The notes below the pieces were generated by a model. It was not told where the DNA came from and did no database searches. It saw only the letters and a list, made by a program, of their open reading frames with translations. Shown in pieces: positions 51,232-60,226 of a DNA stretch of 64,000 nt. Position numbers and translations under genes: made by a program. Source of the stretch: Bog-532 sp963830385 (GTDB taxonomy: Bacteria > Actinomycetota > Actinomycetes > Streptosporangiales > Streptosporangiaceae). The stretch is from the NCBI GenBank assembly GCA_963830385.1, contig CAWHMD010000004.1:186001-250000 (forward strand), in the 5' to 3' direction. The stretch's first letter is position 1. Each line of letters opens with the position of its first letter.

Positions 51232-53798
51232 TTACCGAACCTGTAATTCTTCTAACGGCGAGAGGGACCCTAACGCGGAGGGGTCGAGCTGGGTCCCGGC
51301 CAGCTGGCGGCGGGAGGTGACGCCGAGCTTCCGGAAGACCTTGCGCAGGTGGTAGTCGATCGTGTTAGGGCTCAGGTAGAGCTGAGCGGCGATCTCGGAA
51401 TTGGTGGCGCCGCCGGCGGCCAGCTGGGCCACCTGCGCTTCCTGGGTGGTTAGCGCCTCCCGGTCCTGGCTGGTGGCCCGGACCGGGACCGACTCCCCGG
51501 CCGCGGAGAGCTCCCGGCGGGTCCGGGCCGCGAATGCGGCGGCTCCCATCTCGTCGAAGGCCCGGTAGGCGGCCCGCAGCGGTTCGCGGGCGTCGCGCGG
51601 GCGCTTGCCCCGCCGCAGCCACTCCCCGTAGACGAGCTGGCTGCGAGCCTGGTGGACCGGGCCCCGGGCCGCGCCGCGCTGGCTGATCGCCTCCCGGTAG
51701 TACTCCTCGGCGCGGTCGCCGGGGCCGTCGCCGGCGATCAGCGCCCGCGCCCGGGCCACGAAGCCCAGCGTCAGCGGGGAGGGGCTGGCCACCGCCAGCC
51801 GTTCCAGCTGGGCCAGCGTGCCCTGGGCGGCGTCGTGGTGGCCGGACCGCTGGGCCGCCTCGGCCAGGTCGGGCAGCACGAACTTGACCTGCGAGGTGTC
51901 CTCGATCCCGGCCGTGAAGCTGGCGTAGGCGGCGCCGTAGCGGCCCTGCCCGAGCTCGATGACGCAGCGGGCGTAGTCGGCGAACACCAGCTGGTAGCCC
52001 TGGCCTTCGCGGCTCGCGTCGTCGGCGACCGCCGCCAGCAGCTTCTGGACCTGCTGGACCTGCCCCCGCCAGGCCGCGACCAGCAGGGACCCGATCCGCC
52101 AGCGCTGGCCGCGGGCCTCGGTGATGGCGGGGCATCGCGGACCGCGTCGATCGCGGTCCGCAGCAGCGGCGCGGCCGCCTGCAGGCCCTGCCGCTGCAGG
52201 GTCGCGTCCGCGTCCAGCAGCAGGTCACCGGGGGTGGCTGGTGCCCCGGCGGGCAGCGGCAGCGCCCGGGCGGCCCGGGCCACGTCGCCGCGGGTGGTCC
52301 CGTCCGGGGCCAGCTGGCCGTTGATCTGGGCCTCGACGACCGCCTCGACCAGGATGTCGCGGGCCAGCCGCACGTCGTCCGCCCCCAGCCCGGCCGCCGC
52401 CGCCAGCAGGGCCGACGTGGCCTTGGCGGACTCGTGCTGCGCGTGGTAGATGCGGCTCCGCACCCGCTGGGCGAGGCCGAGGTCGTGCCGGTCGCTCAGG
52501 TCGGCGGTGGCCTGGTCCAGCTGCAGCTGAGCCTGCCGGAGCGCGCCCGCGCCGCAGTTCGCCTCGGCCGCCCGGACCAGCCGGCGGCCGCGGCCGGCCG
52601 GGCTGGCGGTGAGCGTGGCGGCCCGCTGGAACGAGGCCGCGGCGGCCGTCCAGCCGCCCCGCTGGCGGGCCCGTTCCCCGGCCCGTTCGAGCTCGGCCGC
52701 CACCGTCTCGTCCGGTCCGGTGGCCGCCATCGCCAGGTGCCAGGCCCGCTGGTCGGGGTGGGCGACCGGGTCGGTGGCGGCGCCCAGGCTGGCGTGCACC
52801 CGCTGCCGTTCGGCGAACGAGGCGCCGTAGTACACGGCCGAGCGGATGAGCGGGTGCCGGAACCGCACCGTGTCCCGGATCGTCAGCAGGTGCCGGGCCT
52901 CGGCCGCGGTCGCCGCCTGGGCGGTGAAGCCGAGCTGCTGCCCGGCCTGCCACAGCAGCTGCGGGTCGCCGGTCGGGTCGGCCGCCGCCGCCAGCAGCAG
53001 CACCCCGGTGTCGGCGGGCAGCCCCCCTGCCTCCTGCAGGTAACGCTGCTCCAGCTCGCGGCCGATGGGCACCGGGTCCGGCAGCGGCGCGTCGCCGCTC
53101 AGCTGGCCGGGGCCGAGCTGCTGGCCGATCTCGATCAGGGCCAGCGGGTTGCCGCCGGTCTCGGTCACGATCCGTTCGGCCACGGCCGGGCGCAGCCGAG
53201 GCCCGGCCGCCGCGGCCAGCAGGTCGGTGGCGTCCCGGTCGGCCAGCCCGGTCAGCGCCAGGTCGGGCAGCCCGCCCAGCAGGCCGGGGGAAGCGGCCGG
53301 TTCGCGGACCGCGAAGACCATGGCGATGGAGTCCGCGTACAGGCGGCGGGCCATGTACGCGAGCGCGTCGGCCGACTCACGGTCCAGCCATTGGGCGTCG
53401 TCCACCAGGCACAGCAGCGGCTGCCGGGCGGCCTGGTCGGCCAGCAGGCCGAGGGCGGCCAGGCCGACCAGGAAGCGGTCCGGGGCCGCCCCTTCCCGCA
53501 GGCCGAAGGCCAGCTCCAGCGCGGCCCGCTGCGGGCCGGCCAGCACGCCGGTCCGGTCCAGGTAGGGCCGCAGCAGCTGGTGCAGGGCCCCGAAGCTGAA
53601 CCCGATCTCGGTCTCGATGCCGTCGACCCGGATGACGGTCAGGCCGGCGGCGGCCGTCTGCGCGTAGTCGAGCAGCGACGTCTTGCCGACGCCGGGCTCG
53701 CCGCGGATCACCACGGTGCCGCTCAGTCCCGCCCGCGCGTCCGCCAGGATCCGGTCCAGCCGGTCTCGCTCCGCTCCCCTGCCGAGCAGGCCATCCAC
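51232..53798 (-). pseudogene. LuxR-family ATPase regulator (LAL type) with a frameshift
   Basis: From 53798 an AAA/STAND ATPase reads RGEPGVGKTSLLDYA (P-loop, about 33-47), LLCLVDDAQWLD (Walker B) and a long TPR-like helical part. At about 52125-52132, in a GGCGGGGC run, the frame fails: AIDAVRDAPPS turns to nonsense, while a different frame continues ITEARGQRWRIGSLLVAAW...FADYARCVIELGQ and ends with the LuxR HTH (ALTTQEAQVAQLAAGGATNSEIAAQL then TIDYHLRKVFRKLGV) at 51232. A one-base indel in a G/C run thus separates sensor and DNA-binding halves. It may be a true loss or an assembly error. Confidence 0.8.
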
Positions 53799-53872
53799 GA
53801 GGTCAATCTACGGCAGCCGGACTACGTGATTCCCGTGATGCCCCGGCCGTCCGGCGCGGCGACGATGGCGGC

Positions 53873-54480
53873 ATGAACCAGCCCAGCGACACCGGCCCCC
53901 GGGTGGCCCTGGTCACCGGGGCCACCTCCGGCATCGGGCGGGCCGTCGCGGTCCGCCTGGGCCAGGACGGGATGACCGTCATCGTGCACGGCCGGGACGC
54001 CGGCCGGGGCGAGGCCGTGGTCAAGGAGATCCAGGCGACCGGGAGCGAAGCGCGCTTCCTGGCCGCCGACCTCGGTGACGCGGCCTCGGTGGCCGGCCTG
54101 GCCGCGACCGCCGGCCCGGTCGACGTGCTGTTCGCGGCCAACGTCCGGGCCGCCTACCAGCTGGTGGTGGCGCTGGCCCCGGGCATGGTGGCCCGTGGCT
54201 ACGGCAGCATCATCAGCCTGGACTCGATGGCCGGGCGCGTCGGCCTGGTGGGCGGGGCCGCCTACGGGGCGACCAAGGCCGCGCTGACCGCGCTGAGCCG
54301 GTCCTGGGCCGCCGAGTTCAGCCCGGCCGGCGTGCGGGTCAACACGGTCGCGCCCGGGCCGGTCGACACCGGCGTTCGGGGCCAATCCGCTGTCGCCGGC
54401 CACCCGGCCACCGGCGGCCCAGGCCGGCCGGGCGATCGGGCGGGCGCACGCCGCCGAGGTCGCGACGCTCTGGGGGTAGT
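53873..54480 (+). pseudogene. short-chain dehydrogenase, C-terminally truncated
   Basis: The start is an intact classical SDR: VALVTGATSGIGRAVAVRL (dinucleotide fold), ADLGDAAS, SIISLDSMAG with catalytic Ser, YGATKAAL (YxxxK) and VRVNTVAPGPVDTG. At about 54370 the normal C-terminus disappears. The same frame goes on as Arg/Gly-rich noise into the opposite-strand DinB gene. In the frame starting at 54361 the sequence reads PATRPPAAQAGRAIGRAHAAEVATLWG and stops at 54480, which looks like the tail of an unrelated protein. So a deletion or rearrangement has joined two gene ends; an active enzyme is unlikely. Confidence 0.7.
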
Positions 54481-54494
54481 GGCCCGGGCAGGTC

Positions 54495-54989
54495 TCAGCG
54501 GCCGGTCGTGCCGTCGAGTTGCTCCCGGAGGATGTCGGCGTGCCCGGCGTGCCGCGCGGTCTCGCTGGTCATGTGGGCCATGACCCAGCGCAGGGTGTGC
54601 TTGTTGCCGTCGACCGGGACGGCGACACGTGCTTCCGGGTCGCCGGCGGCGCGGATCGCGCGGTCGCTGTCGTCGATCGCCGCCTGGTAGTCGGCCAGCA
54701 CGCCGGCCGCGGCGCGGCCAGGCGGGACGGTCATGCCGTGTTCGCGGGCGGGGTCCCAGGCGGCCCCGGCCAGGTGGTGGCCGAACCAGTACCGCTCGGT
54801 CTCGGCCAGATGCTGGACCAGGCCGAGGATGGAGGTGCCGCTGCCGGCCAGGACCCGGCGCAGTTGCTCCTCCGACAGGCCGCTGGCCTTCTTCAGCACG
54901 CAGTGCCGGGCGAACGACAGGAACGCCAGCGCCGTACCGAGCTCCCCGGAGTCGACGCGTGGCACGGGCTCCCGCTGGGTTTCCGCCAT
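54495..54989 (-). CDS. DinB-like/DUF664 metal-binding four-helix protein
   Basis: 164 residues. The four-helix bundle pattern of DinB superfamily proteins: FARHCVLKKASGLSEEQLRR, ILGLVQHLAETERYWFGHHL (first His), TLRWVMAHMTSETARHAGHADILRE (second and third His, forming the metal site). Many members are thiol-dependent S-transferases (mycothiol or bacillithiol), which fits an actinomycete. The substrate is unknown. It sits tail-to-tail with the truncated SDR. Confidence 0.85.
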   Translation of the reverse strand: MAETQREPVPRVDSGELGTALAFLSFARHCVLKKASGLSEEQLRRVLAGSGTSILGLVQHLAETERYWFGHHLAGAAWDPAREHGMTVPPGRAAAGVLADYQAAIDDSDRAIRAAGDPEARVAVPVDGNKHTLRWVMAHMTSETARHAGHADILREQLDGTTGR

Positions 54990-55039
54990 CACGCCACGGT
55001 AACCCCGGCAACCGGATCAGCCAGCCCGGCCGTGCGGCG

Positions 55040-55516
55040 TCAGGCGGGCTGCCCGGCCTGGAGCTCCTTGACCACCCGGAGCGCGTCGTTGACGTGGCCG
55101 TCGATGTTGGTCATCGAGCTGAACACGTGGCGGACAACCCCGGCGCGGTCGATGACGTAGGTGACGCGGCCGGGGATCACACCGAGCACACCTGGCACGC
55201 CGTAGGTCTTGCGTACCCGGCCGCCCTTGTCGCTGAGCAGGGTGAACGGCAGGCTGTGCTTGGACGCGAACCCGGCGTGCTTGTCCACCGAGTCCGAGCT
55301 GACCCCGATCACGTCGGCGCCCGCCTCGGTGAACACCTCGAAGCTGTCCCGGAACGCGCACGCCTCGGCGGTGCAGCCCGAGGTGTTGTCTTTGGGGTAG
55401 AAGTACAGGACGATCACCCGTTCGCCCATCCGATCCTGCAGCCGGAACGACTCGCCGGACTGCGTCGGCAGGGTGAAGTCGGGGGCCTGGTCGCCCACCT
55501 GGATACCACGGGCCAT
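55040..55516 (-). CDS. bcp: PrxQ/Bcp-type thiol peroxidase
   Basis: 158 residues. Thioredoxin-fold peroxiredoxin: APDFTLPTQSGESF, YFYPKDNTSGCTAEACAFRD with peroxidatic Cys48 and resolving Cys53 in the CxxxxC spacing of the PrxQ class, and VIPGRVTYVIDRAGVVRH. It reduces H2O2 and organic peroxides with thioredoxin. It stands alone, about 50 bases upstream of the DinB-like gene on the same strand. Confidence 0.95.
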   Translation of the reverse strand: MARGIQVGDQAPDFTLPTQSGESFRLQDRMGERVIVLYFYPKDNTSGCTAEACAFRDSFEVFTEAGADVIGVSSDSVDKHAGFASKHSLPFTLLSDKGGRVRKTYGVPGVLGVIPGRVTYVIDRAGVVRHVFSSMTNIDGHVNDALRVVKELQAGQPA

Positions 55517-55609
55517 GAAGTTGCCTGCCTTCAGAGTTTCTTACTCGTCAGTACAGGTTACGTAGCCGACGCCCCGGCGGATTCCACCGGGGCTCCCCGC
55601 TGACCGAGG

Positions 55610-56419
55610 TCAGCGTATCCGGGCGCCGACCGGGCCGATGCGGTCGAACTCGGCCCGGTAGTACTGGCCGGGGCTGATGTCGACCGCCCCGTGCAGCGAC
55701 CCGGTCATGATGAACTGGCCGGCCCGCAGGTATCCGCCCAGCGGGTACAGCGTCTGCACCAGCCAGGCCACCGCCTGCAGCGGGTTGCCGAGGGCGGCGG
55801 CGCCCGCGCCGGTCGCGATCAGCTCGCCGTTACGGGTCAGCACCATGCCCAGCAGCCGCAGGTCGAGGCCGGTGGCCGGGGTGATGGTGGGACCGAGCAC
55901 CACCGCGCCGCTGCTGGCCAGGTCGGCGATGGTGTCGGCGAGCTTGATCTTCCAGTCGGCGATCCGGCTGTCCACGATCTCCAGAGCGGGCACGGCGCCG
56001 CGGATCGCCGCGGCTACGTCCAGCGCCGAGCAGTCCGGGCCGCGCAGGTCGGTCGCCAGCACCAGCGCGATCTCCGCCTCGATGCGCGGGTAGATGAAGT
56101 CCCCGGCCGTCACCGCGTCGCCGTCCGCGTGCACGTGCGACGCCAGCACCGGCGCGAAGTCGGGGGAGTCGACGCCGAGCAGCTGCTGCATGGGCGCGCT
56201 GGTCAGGCCCAGCTTGTAGCCGACCGCGCGCTCGCCGTCGGCCGTCAGCCGCTCGAGCAGCTCCTGCTGGATCCGGTACCCGTCGGCCATGGTCAGCCCG
56301 GGCCGTTCGTCGGTCAGCGGCGGGATCGGGACCCCGGTCTGCCGGGCCTGGTACAGGTCGGCGGCCAGCTTGCTGACTTCGGCGCCGGTCAGGGTCGTCT
56401 GCGGGCCATCTGCGCTCAT
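55610..56419 (-). CDS. 2-keto-4-pentenoate hydratase / 4-oxalocrotonate decarboxylase family
   Basis: 269 residues from the ATG at 56419 (a start three codons earlier is possible). Fumarylacetoacetate-hydrolase-like fold: DGYRIQQELLERL, VGYKLGLTSAPMQQLLGV, YPRIEAEIALVLATDL (metal Glu pair E-x-E), ALEIVDSRIADWKIKLADTIADLASSG, and GNPLQAVAWL with FIMTGSLHGAV at the end. MhpD-type enzymes hydrate 2-hydroxypentadienoate in meta-cleavage pathways; related decarboxylases are similar. No aldolase or dehydrogenase of such a pathway is adjacent, so the precise reaction stays open. Confidence 0.85.
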   Translation of the reverse strand: MSADGPQTTLTGAEVSKLAADLYQARQTGVPIPPLTDERPGLTMADGYRIQQELLERLTADGERAVGYKLGLTSAPMQQLLGVDSPDFAPVLASHVHADGDAVTAGDFIYPRIEAEIALVLATDLRGPDCSALDVAAAIRGAVPALEIVDSRIADWKIKLADTIADLASSGAVVLGPTITPATGLDLRLLGMVLTRNGELIATGAGAAALGNPLQAVAWLVQTLYPLGGYLRAGQFIMTGSLHGAVDISPGQYYRAEFDRIGPVGARIR

Positions 56420-56465
56420 GGGCAGCAATCTAGAACAATCACGGCCGGAACGTACCGGCCCGGTC

Positions 56466-56972
56466 TCAGCAGCTGAGATGGATCGTCTGGTTCGCGGGCA
56501 GGCCGGGCCGGTCGGGGGCCGACATGTAGCCGGCGAAGTTCATGTTGGCGGGCACGTCCTGGAACGGCGAGGTGCCGACGAACACGTACTGGAGCCGCGA
56601 GTAGCCCCGGCTCTTCTGGTTACAAGGGGTCAGGCCCGACGCGACCAGCACGATCGCGGCCGACGCGTACTCGCCGGTGTGGCAGTCCTCGGCCGCGCAC
56701 AGGTCGACCACCGCGGTGCCGCTGGCGGTGGCCACCGGGCGGCCCCAGCCGGACCAGGCCAGATCGCGCGCGGTGATGTCGTTGGTCGCGCAGATCACCT
56801 CCACCACCTCGGGTCGCGCCTGGGCGCTGCCCCCGCAGAACGCCATCGTGACCGCCGGCGGCGGAGTCCGGCTCGGGGCCGGGTGACTGCACGCGGACAG
56901 CAGCAGCACCGGCACGGTCACGGCCGCTGCCACGGCCCCGGCTCGACTGGTCCGCATACTGATCACCCGCAT
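56466..56972 (-). CDS. secreted lipoprotein of unknown function
   Basis: 168 residues from the ATG at 56972 (or from a second ATG five codons on). Signal segment RAGAVAAAVTVPVLLLSACSH, with a lipobox LSAC and lipidated Cys. The mature part holds four further cysteines (FCGG, EVICAT, LCAAEDC, TPCNQ), suggesting disulfides, and patterns such as ITARDLAWSGWGRPVATASGT. I do not recognise a named family. It diverges from the CGNR regulator across a striking inverted repeat, so may be its target. Confidence 0.7.
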   Translation of the reverse strand: MRVISMRTSRAGAVAAAVTVPVLLLSACSHPAPSRTPPPAVTMAFCGGSAQARPEVVEVICATNDITARDLAWSGWGRPVATASGTAVVDLCAAEDCHTGEYASAAIVLVASGLTPCNQKSRGYSRLQYVFVGTSPFQDVPANMNFAGYMSAPDRPGLPANQTIHLSC

Positions 56973-56991
56973 CAACTCTAGAATGGCGGGC

Positions 56992-57020
56992 GTTACTTTA
57001 AAAGAGCTTTTATAAGTAAC
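56992..57020. promoter_or_regulatory. 29-bp imperfect palindrome in the lipoprotein/CGNR promoter
   Basis: GTTACTT (56992-56998) and AAGTAAC (57014-57020) enclose AAAAG-AGC-TTTT, giving a near-continuous AT-rich dyad in a GC-rich context. It lies 20 bp upstream of the lipoprotein start and 40 bp before the CGNR start, so fits an operator shared by both. Confidence 0.6.
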
Positions 57021-57059
57021 GTAAAGGGTTTCAGGTGGACATTCAGTTACCATAGGCTC

Positions 57060-57665
57060 GTGAGTGACGGTAACTACGCTCCGCCGACGGCGGGGCGTGA
57101 CCCGGGCGGCCGGGCCCCGGCCCCGGGTGACCTGCGGCTTGTGCAGACGCTGGTCAACACGCTGAACCTGGAGTTCGAGCGGGACCTGCTGGGCACGCCT
57201 GGCGACGCCGCCGGCTGGCTGGCGGCGGCCGGGCTGTGGGACGCTGGCGGCTCGTTGACCGGCGCCCAGCACGGCCTGCTGACCGAGTTGCGGGAGGCGT
57301 GCCGCGGCGTCCTGTGGACGCACACCGAACGCCGGGCCGACCCGGCGGCCGCGGCCCGGCTGGCCACCGCGCTGGGTACCTGCCGGCTGACGCTGGCGGC
57401 CGGTCCCGACGGCAAACTGCGGCTGGACTGCGCCGACCACGACCCGTTCGCCCGCGCGGTCGGTGCGGTGGCGACCGCGATCGCCGAGGCCACGGTCGCG
57501 GGCACCTGGGCCCGGCTGAAGAGCTGCCCGGGCCACCTGTGCGGCTGGGCGTTCTACGACCGTTCCCCGGCGGCGCGCTCCCGCTGGTGTTCCATGCAGG
57601 TCTGCGGCTCCCGCGAGAAAATGCGCGCCTACCGCGGCCGCCCCGCGACCCGGGCCGACGGGTGA
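57060..57665 (+). CDS. CGNR zinc-finger (ABATE) transcriptional regulator
   Basis: 201 residues from a GTG. The N-terminal ABATE domain (about 20-140) starts LVQTLVNTLNLEFERDLLG. The C-terminal zinc finger (about 155-195) has KSCPGHLCGWAFYDRSPAARSRW followed by CSMQVCGSREKMRAYR: four Cys ligands, with the family motif CGNR read here as CGSR. Such regulators are usually local repressors in actinomycetes. Overlap with the dyad at 56992 suggests autoregulation and control of the divergent lipoprotein. Confidence 0.88.
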   Translation: MSDGNYAPPTAGRDPGGRAPAPGDLRLVQTLVNTLNLEFERDLLGTPGDAAGWLAAAGLWDAGGSLTGAQHGLLTELREACRGVLWTHTERRADPAAAARLATALGTCRLTLAAGPDGKLRLDCADHDPFARAVGAVATAIAEATVAGTWARLKSCPGHLCGWAFYDRSPAARSRWCSMQVCGSREKMRAYRGRPATRADG

Positions 57666-57702
57666 CGGGTCCCGCGGATCGGCTCCGCGGGACCCGGCTC
57701 CC

Positions 57703-59898
57703 TCAGGTGGTGTGCACGCCGAGCTCCCACAGGCTGTAGCCGTACTGGGTGGCGCGGGCGGTGCCGTACATCCGCAGGTAGCGGCCGCTGCCGGTGACGT
57801 TGAGGGTCTGGGTGCCGCCGGTGCCGCTGGTGGTGGAGTAGATGGTGGTCCAGTTGGTGTTGTCGGTCGAGGTCTGGATCTGGAACGCGGTCGCGTAGGC
57901 CGCCTCCCAGTCCAGCACCACCTGGCAGATCGACTTGCTGGAGCCGAGGTCGACCTCCAGCCACTGCGGGTCGGAGAACGCACTCGACCAGCGGGTGCCG
58001 GTGTTGCCGTCGGTGGCCGCCGCGGCCGTGAAGGCCGCGCTCTCCAGGGATGACGCGGTGGTGGGCTGGTTCAGCGCCGCATCAGCCGTCCCGCAGGTCC
58101 CGCCGCCACCGCCGCTGGCCGGGCCGTACACGCCGAGTTCCCACAGGCTGTAGCCGTACTGGGTGGCGCGGGCGGTGCCGTACATCCGGAGGTAGCGGCC
58201 GGTCCCGGTGACGTTGAGGGTCTGGGTGCCGCCGGTGCCGCTGGTGGTGGAGTAGATGGTGGTCCAGTTGGTGTTGTCGGTCGAGGTCTGGATCTGGAAC
58301 GCGGTCGCGTAAGCGTTCTCCCAGTCCAGGCTGACCTGGCAGATTGACTGGGTGGAGCCCAGGTCGACGTCGAGCCACTGCAGGTCGGAGAACGCGCTCG
58401 ACCACCGGGTGCCGGTGTTGCCGTCCACCGCGTTGGCCGCTGGGTAGGCCGCGCTCTCCAGCGAAGACGCGGTGGCGGTCTTGTTCAGGGCCAGGTCGGT
58501 GGTGCCGCAACCGCCGCCGGGTCCGGTACCGCCCCCGCCGCCGCTGGGCAGCGTCCACTGCTGGTCGGTGGCGCCGGTACAGGTCTCGATGTCGAGCCGG
58601 GCGCTGGTGTTGCCGCCGGGATCGGTGAGGCACAACCCCGAGCTCGGGTTGACCAGCTCGCCGTTGGACTGATGGGTCCAGCCCTGGGCCGCGGTGCCGT
58701 TACACGGGTACCAGTCGACGTCGGTGCCGCTGGTCGTGCCCGCGCTCACCACGTCCAGGCAGCCGCCCTGGGTGCGCAGAGTCCCGTCGGTGTACGGCGA
58801 CCACTGCTGGCCCGCGCTGTTGTTGCAGCCGCTCAGCACCATCGGGTTGCCCTCGGTGTCCAGCGAGTTCTGGTTGGTCAGGCACTGGCCGTTCAGCCCG
58901 GTGAGCCGGCCGGTCGCCGACGCCGTGCCGGCCGGCGTGGAGTTGCCGCCCTGCTCGTACACGGCCACGTACCCGACGCTCATCGACGCGCCCGAGCTGG
59001 TGGCCGCCGTCGGGGTGGTGCAGTTGCAGATCCCGTCCGGGTAGTTCCCGCCCATGGCCAGATCGAAGATGATGAAAAAGCCGTGGTCGATGGCCTCCTG
59101 CCAGGCGGTCGTGCCCACCGACGCCTCGGTGATCGTGCTCTCGACCGTGCCGTCCATCAGGAACTGCAGGGTCTCGGCGCTGGTGTTGGTGCGGTCGATG
59201 ATCACCGAGTAGGTGTGGTAGCCGGTCTGGCAGGACGAGCTGGTGCTGGGGCACGAGATGAGGGCGTGGCCGGGGCTGTTGGCGGCGTCGTGCAGCGTCT
59301 GCGAGGCCTCGTTCAGCCCGTTGACGTCCTCCATCATGTCGATCTCGCCCGAGGTCGGCCAGCCGCCGCCGGTCCGCATCGGGGACCCCAGCGCCCAGAA
59401 CGCGGGCCAGTAGCCCAGGCCGCTAGCGGGGTTGGGCTGCTCGATCGAGGCGGTCATCTCCAGCTTGCCGCCGGGCGGGGCCTGGAAATCGTCGCGGGTG
59501 CTCTCGATCCGGCCGGAGGTCCAGGTGCCGTTGCTGTCGGTGGCCTTGAGCACCAGGTGGCCGTTGCCGTCCAGGTACACGTTGCTGGTCGAGTTGGTGG
59601 TCTGCTCGGTCTCGCCGGTGCCGTAACCGGTGCCGATGTCGTAGAACCAGTTGGACGCCGACGGGGCCGAGTTGGCCGCGCCCGCGAAGTTGTCGCCGAA
59701 CACCGTCGTCCACCCGGACGGGGCCGGCGGGACGGTGTCCGCCCGGGCTGCCGGCGCGCCGGTCACGGTGGTGACGACGACGGTGGCCAGGCAGCCGGCC
59801 AGCAGGATCAGGGCGGTGGCGGCGGCGCGGGTACGCCGCGGCCAGCCGGCGCGCTTGTGTGGTGGGCCGCTGGCGTGCGGCTCGTGGTCGGGATACAT
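57703..59898 (-). CDS. secreted GH16 beta-glucanase with ricin-type and two CBM32-like (F5/8C) modules
   Basis: 731 residues from the ATG at 59898 with AGGAGG eight bases upstream. Signal segment AAATALILLAGCLATVVVTTV. GH16 catalytic domain (about 60-310) with SGEIDMMEDVNG: nucleophile Glu185, Asp187 and acid/base Glu190, typical of laminarinase/endo-beta-1,3-glucanase. A ricin-like beta-trefoil (about 325-450) has repeated GQCLTNQNS, GCLDVVSAG, GLCLTDPGG and QQW boxes. Two discoidin-type F5/8C domains (about 470-590 and 605-731) are nearly identical. It degrades beta-glucans outside the cell while clinging to wall sugars. Four modules make it larger than most relatives. Confidence 0.93.
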   Translation of the reverse strand: MYPDHEPHASGPPHKRAGWPRRTRAAATALILLAGCLATVVVTTVTGAPAARADTVPPAPSGWTTVFGDNFAGAANSAPSASNWFYDIGTGYGTGETEQTTNSTSNVYLDGNGHLVLKATDSNGTWTSGRIESTRDDFQAPPGGKLEMTASIEQPNPASGLGYWPAFWALGSPMRTGGGWPTSGEIDMMEDVNGLNEASQTLHDAANSPGHALISCPSTSSSCQTGYHTYSVIIDRTNTSAETLQFLMDGTVESTITEASVGTTAWQEAIDHGFFIIFDLAMGGNYPDGICNCTTPTAATSSGASMSVGYVAVYEQGGNSTPAGTASATGRLTGLNGQCLTNQNSLDTEGNPMVLSGCNNSAGQQWSPYTDGTLRTQGGCLDVVSAGTTSGTDVDWYPCNGTAAQGWTHQSNGELVNPSSGLCLTDPGGNTSARLDIETCTGATDQQWTLPSGGGGGTGPGGGCGTTDLALNKTATASSLESAAYPAANAVDGNTGTRWSSAFSDLQWLDVDLGSTQSICQVSLDWENAYATAFQIQTSTDNTNWTTIYSTTSGTGGTQTLNVTGTGRYLRMYGTARATQYGYSLWELGVYGPASGGGGGTCGTADAALNQPTTASSLESAAFTAAAATDGNTGTRWSSAFSDPQWLEVDLGSSKSICQVVLDWEAAYATAFQIQTSTDNTNWTTIYSTTSGTGGTQTLNVTGSGRYLRMYGTARATQYGYSLWELGVHTT
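57715..58430 (-). repeat. tandem duplication of the CBM32-like module
   Basis: The DNA of about 57715-58010 and 58130-58430 is nearly the same, offset by 414 bases (138 codons). Long identical tracts such as CAGGCTGTAGCCGTACTGGG occur in both, with only scattered substitutions. The conservation at DNA level indicates a recent duplication or ongoing gene conversion. Confidence 0.8.
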
Positions 59899-60226
59899 GG
59901 CCAAACCTCCTGCCAGGGCCCGCGGGCCCGTCACGGCGGGCGGGCACGGGCCCGCCCCGGCTGGCGCGAGAGAAACCACCGCACCTGCGCCGTTGACGTG
60001 TGGTGGCCGTCGGCTGGCACCGGCGTAAGGCTGCCATCGGCCATGATCGGCCGCACCCCGCCCACCACTTTCCACGCCTTAATACAAGCCGTGTACAAAG
60101 AGTCGGACTTGTGGAGGTAACTGTCAAGGGGTGCGCGGAAACGTTGGAAAGTGGCCCGGTCGTGTCCGATCGCCGCTCGGAGCGGGGCCGCGTGCCGGGG
60201 CCGGGCCGCCCGCCGGGCCCGGGCCG
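59899..60226. other. promoter region of the glucanase gene
   Basis: 328 bases between the pgm stop and the glucanase start. The AGGAGG ribosome site is at its left end, and an AT-richer patch around 60080-60115 (complement CTTTGTACACGGCTTGTATTAAG) could contain the promoter. No gene or strong palindrome was seen. Confidence 0.35.
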
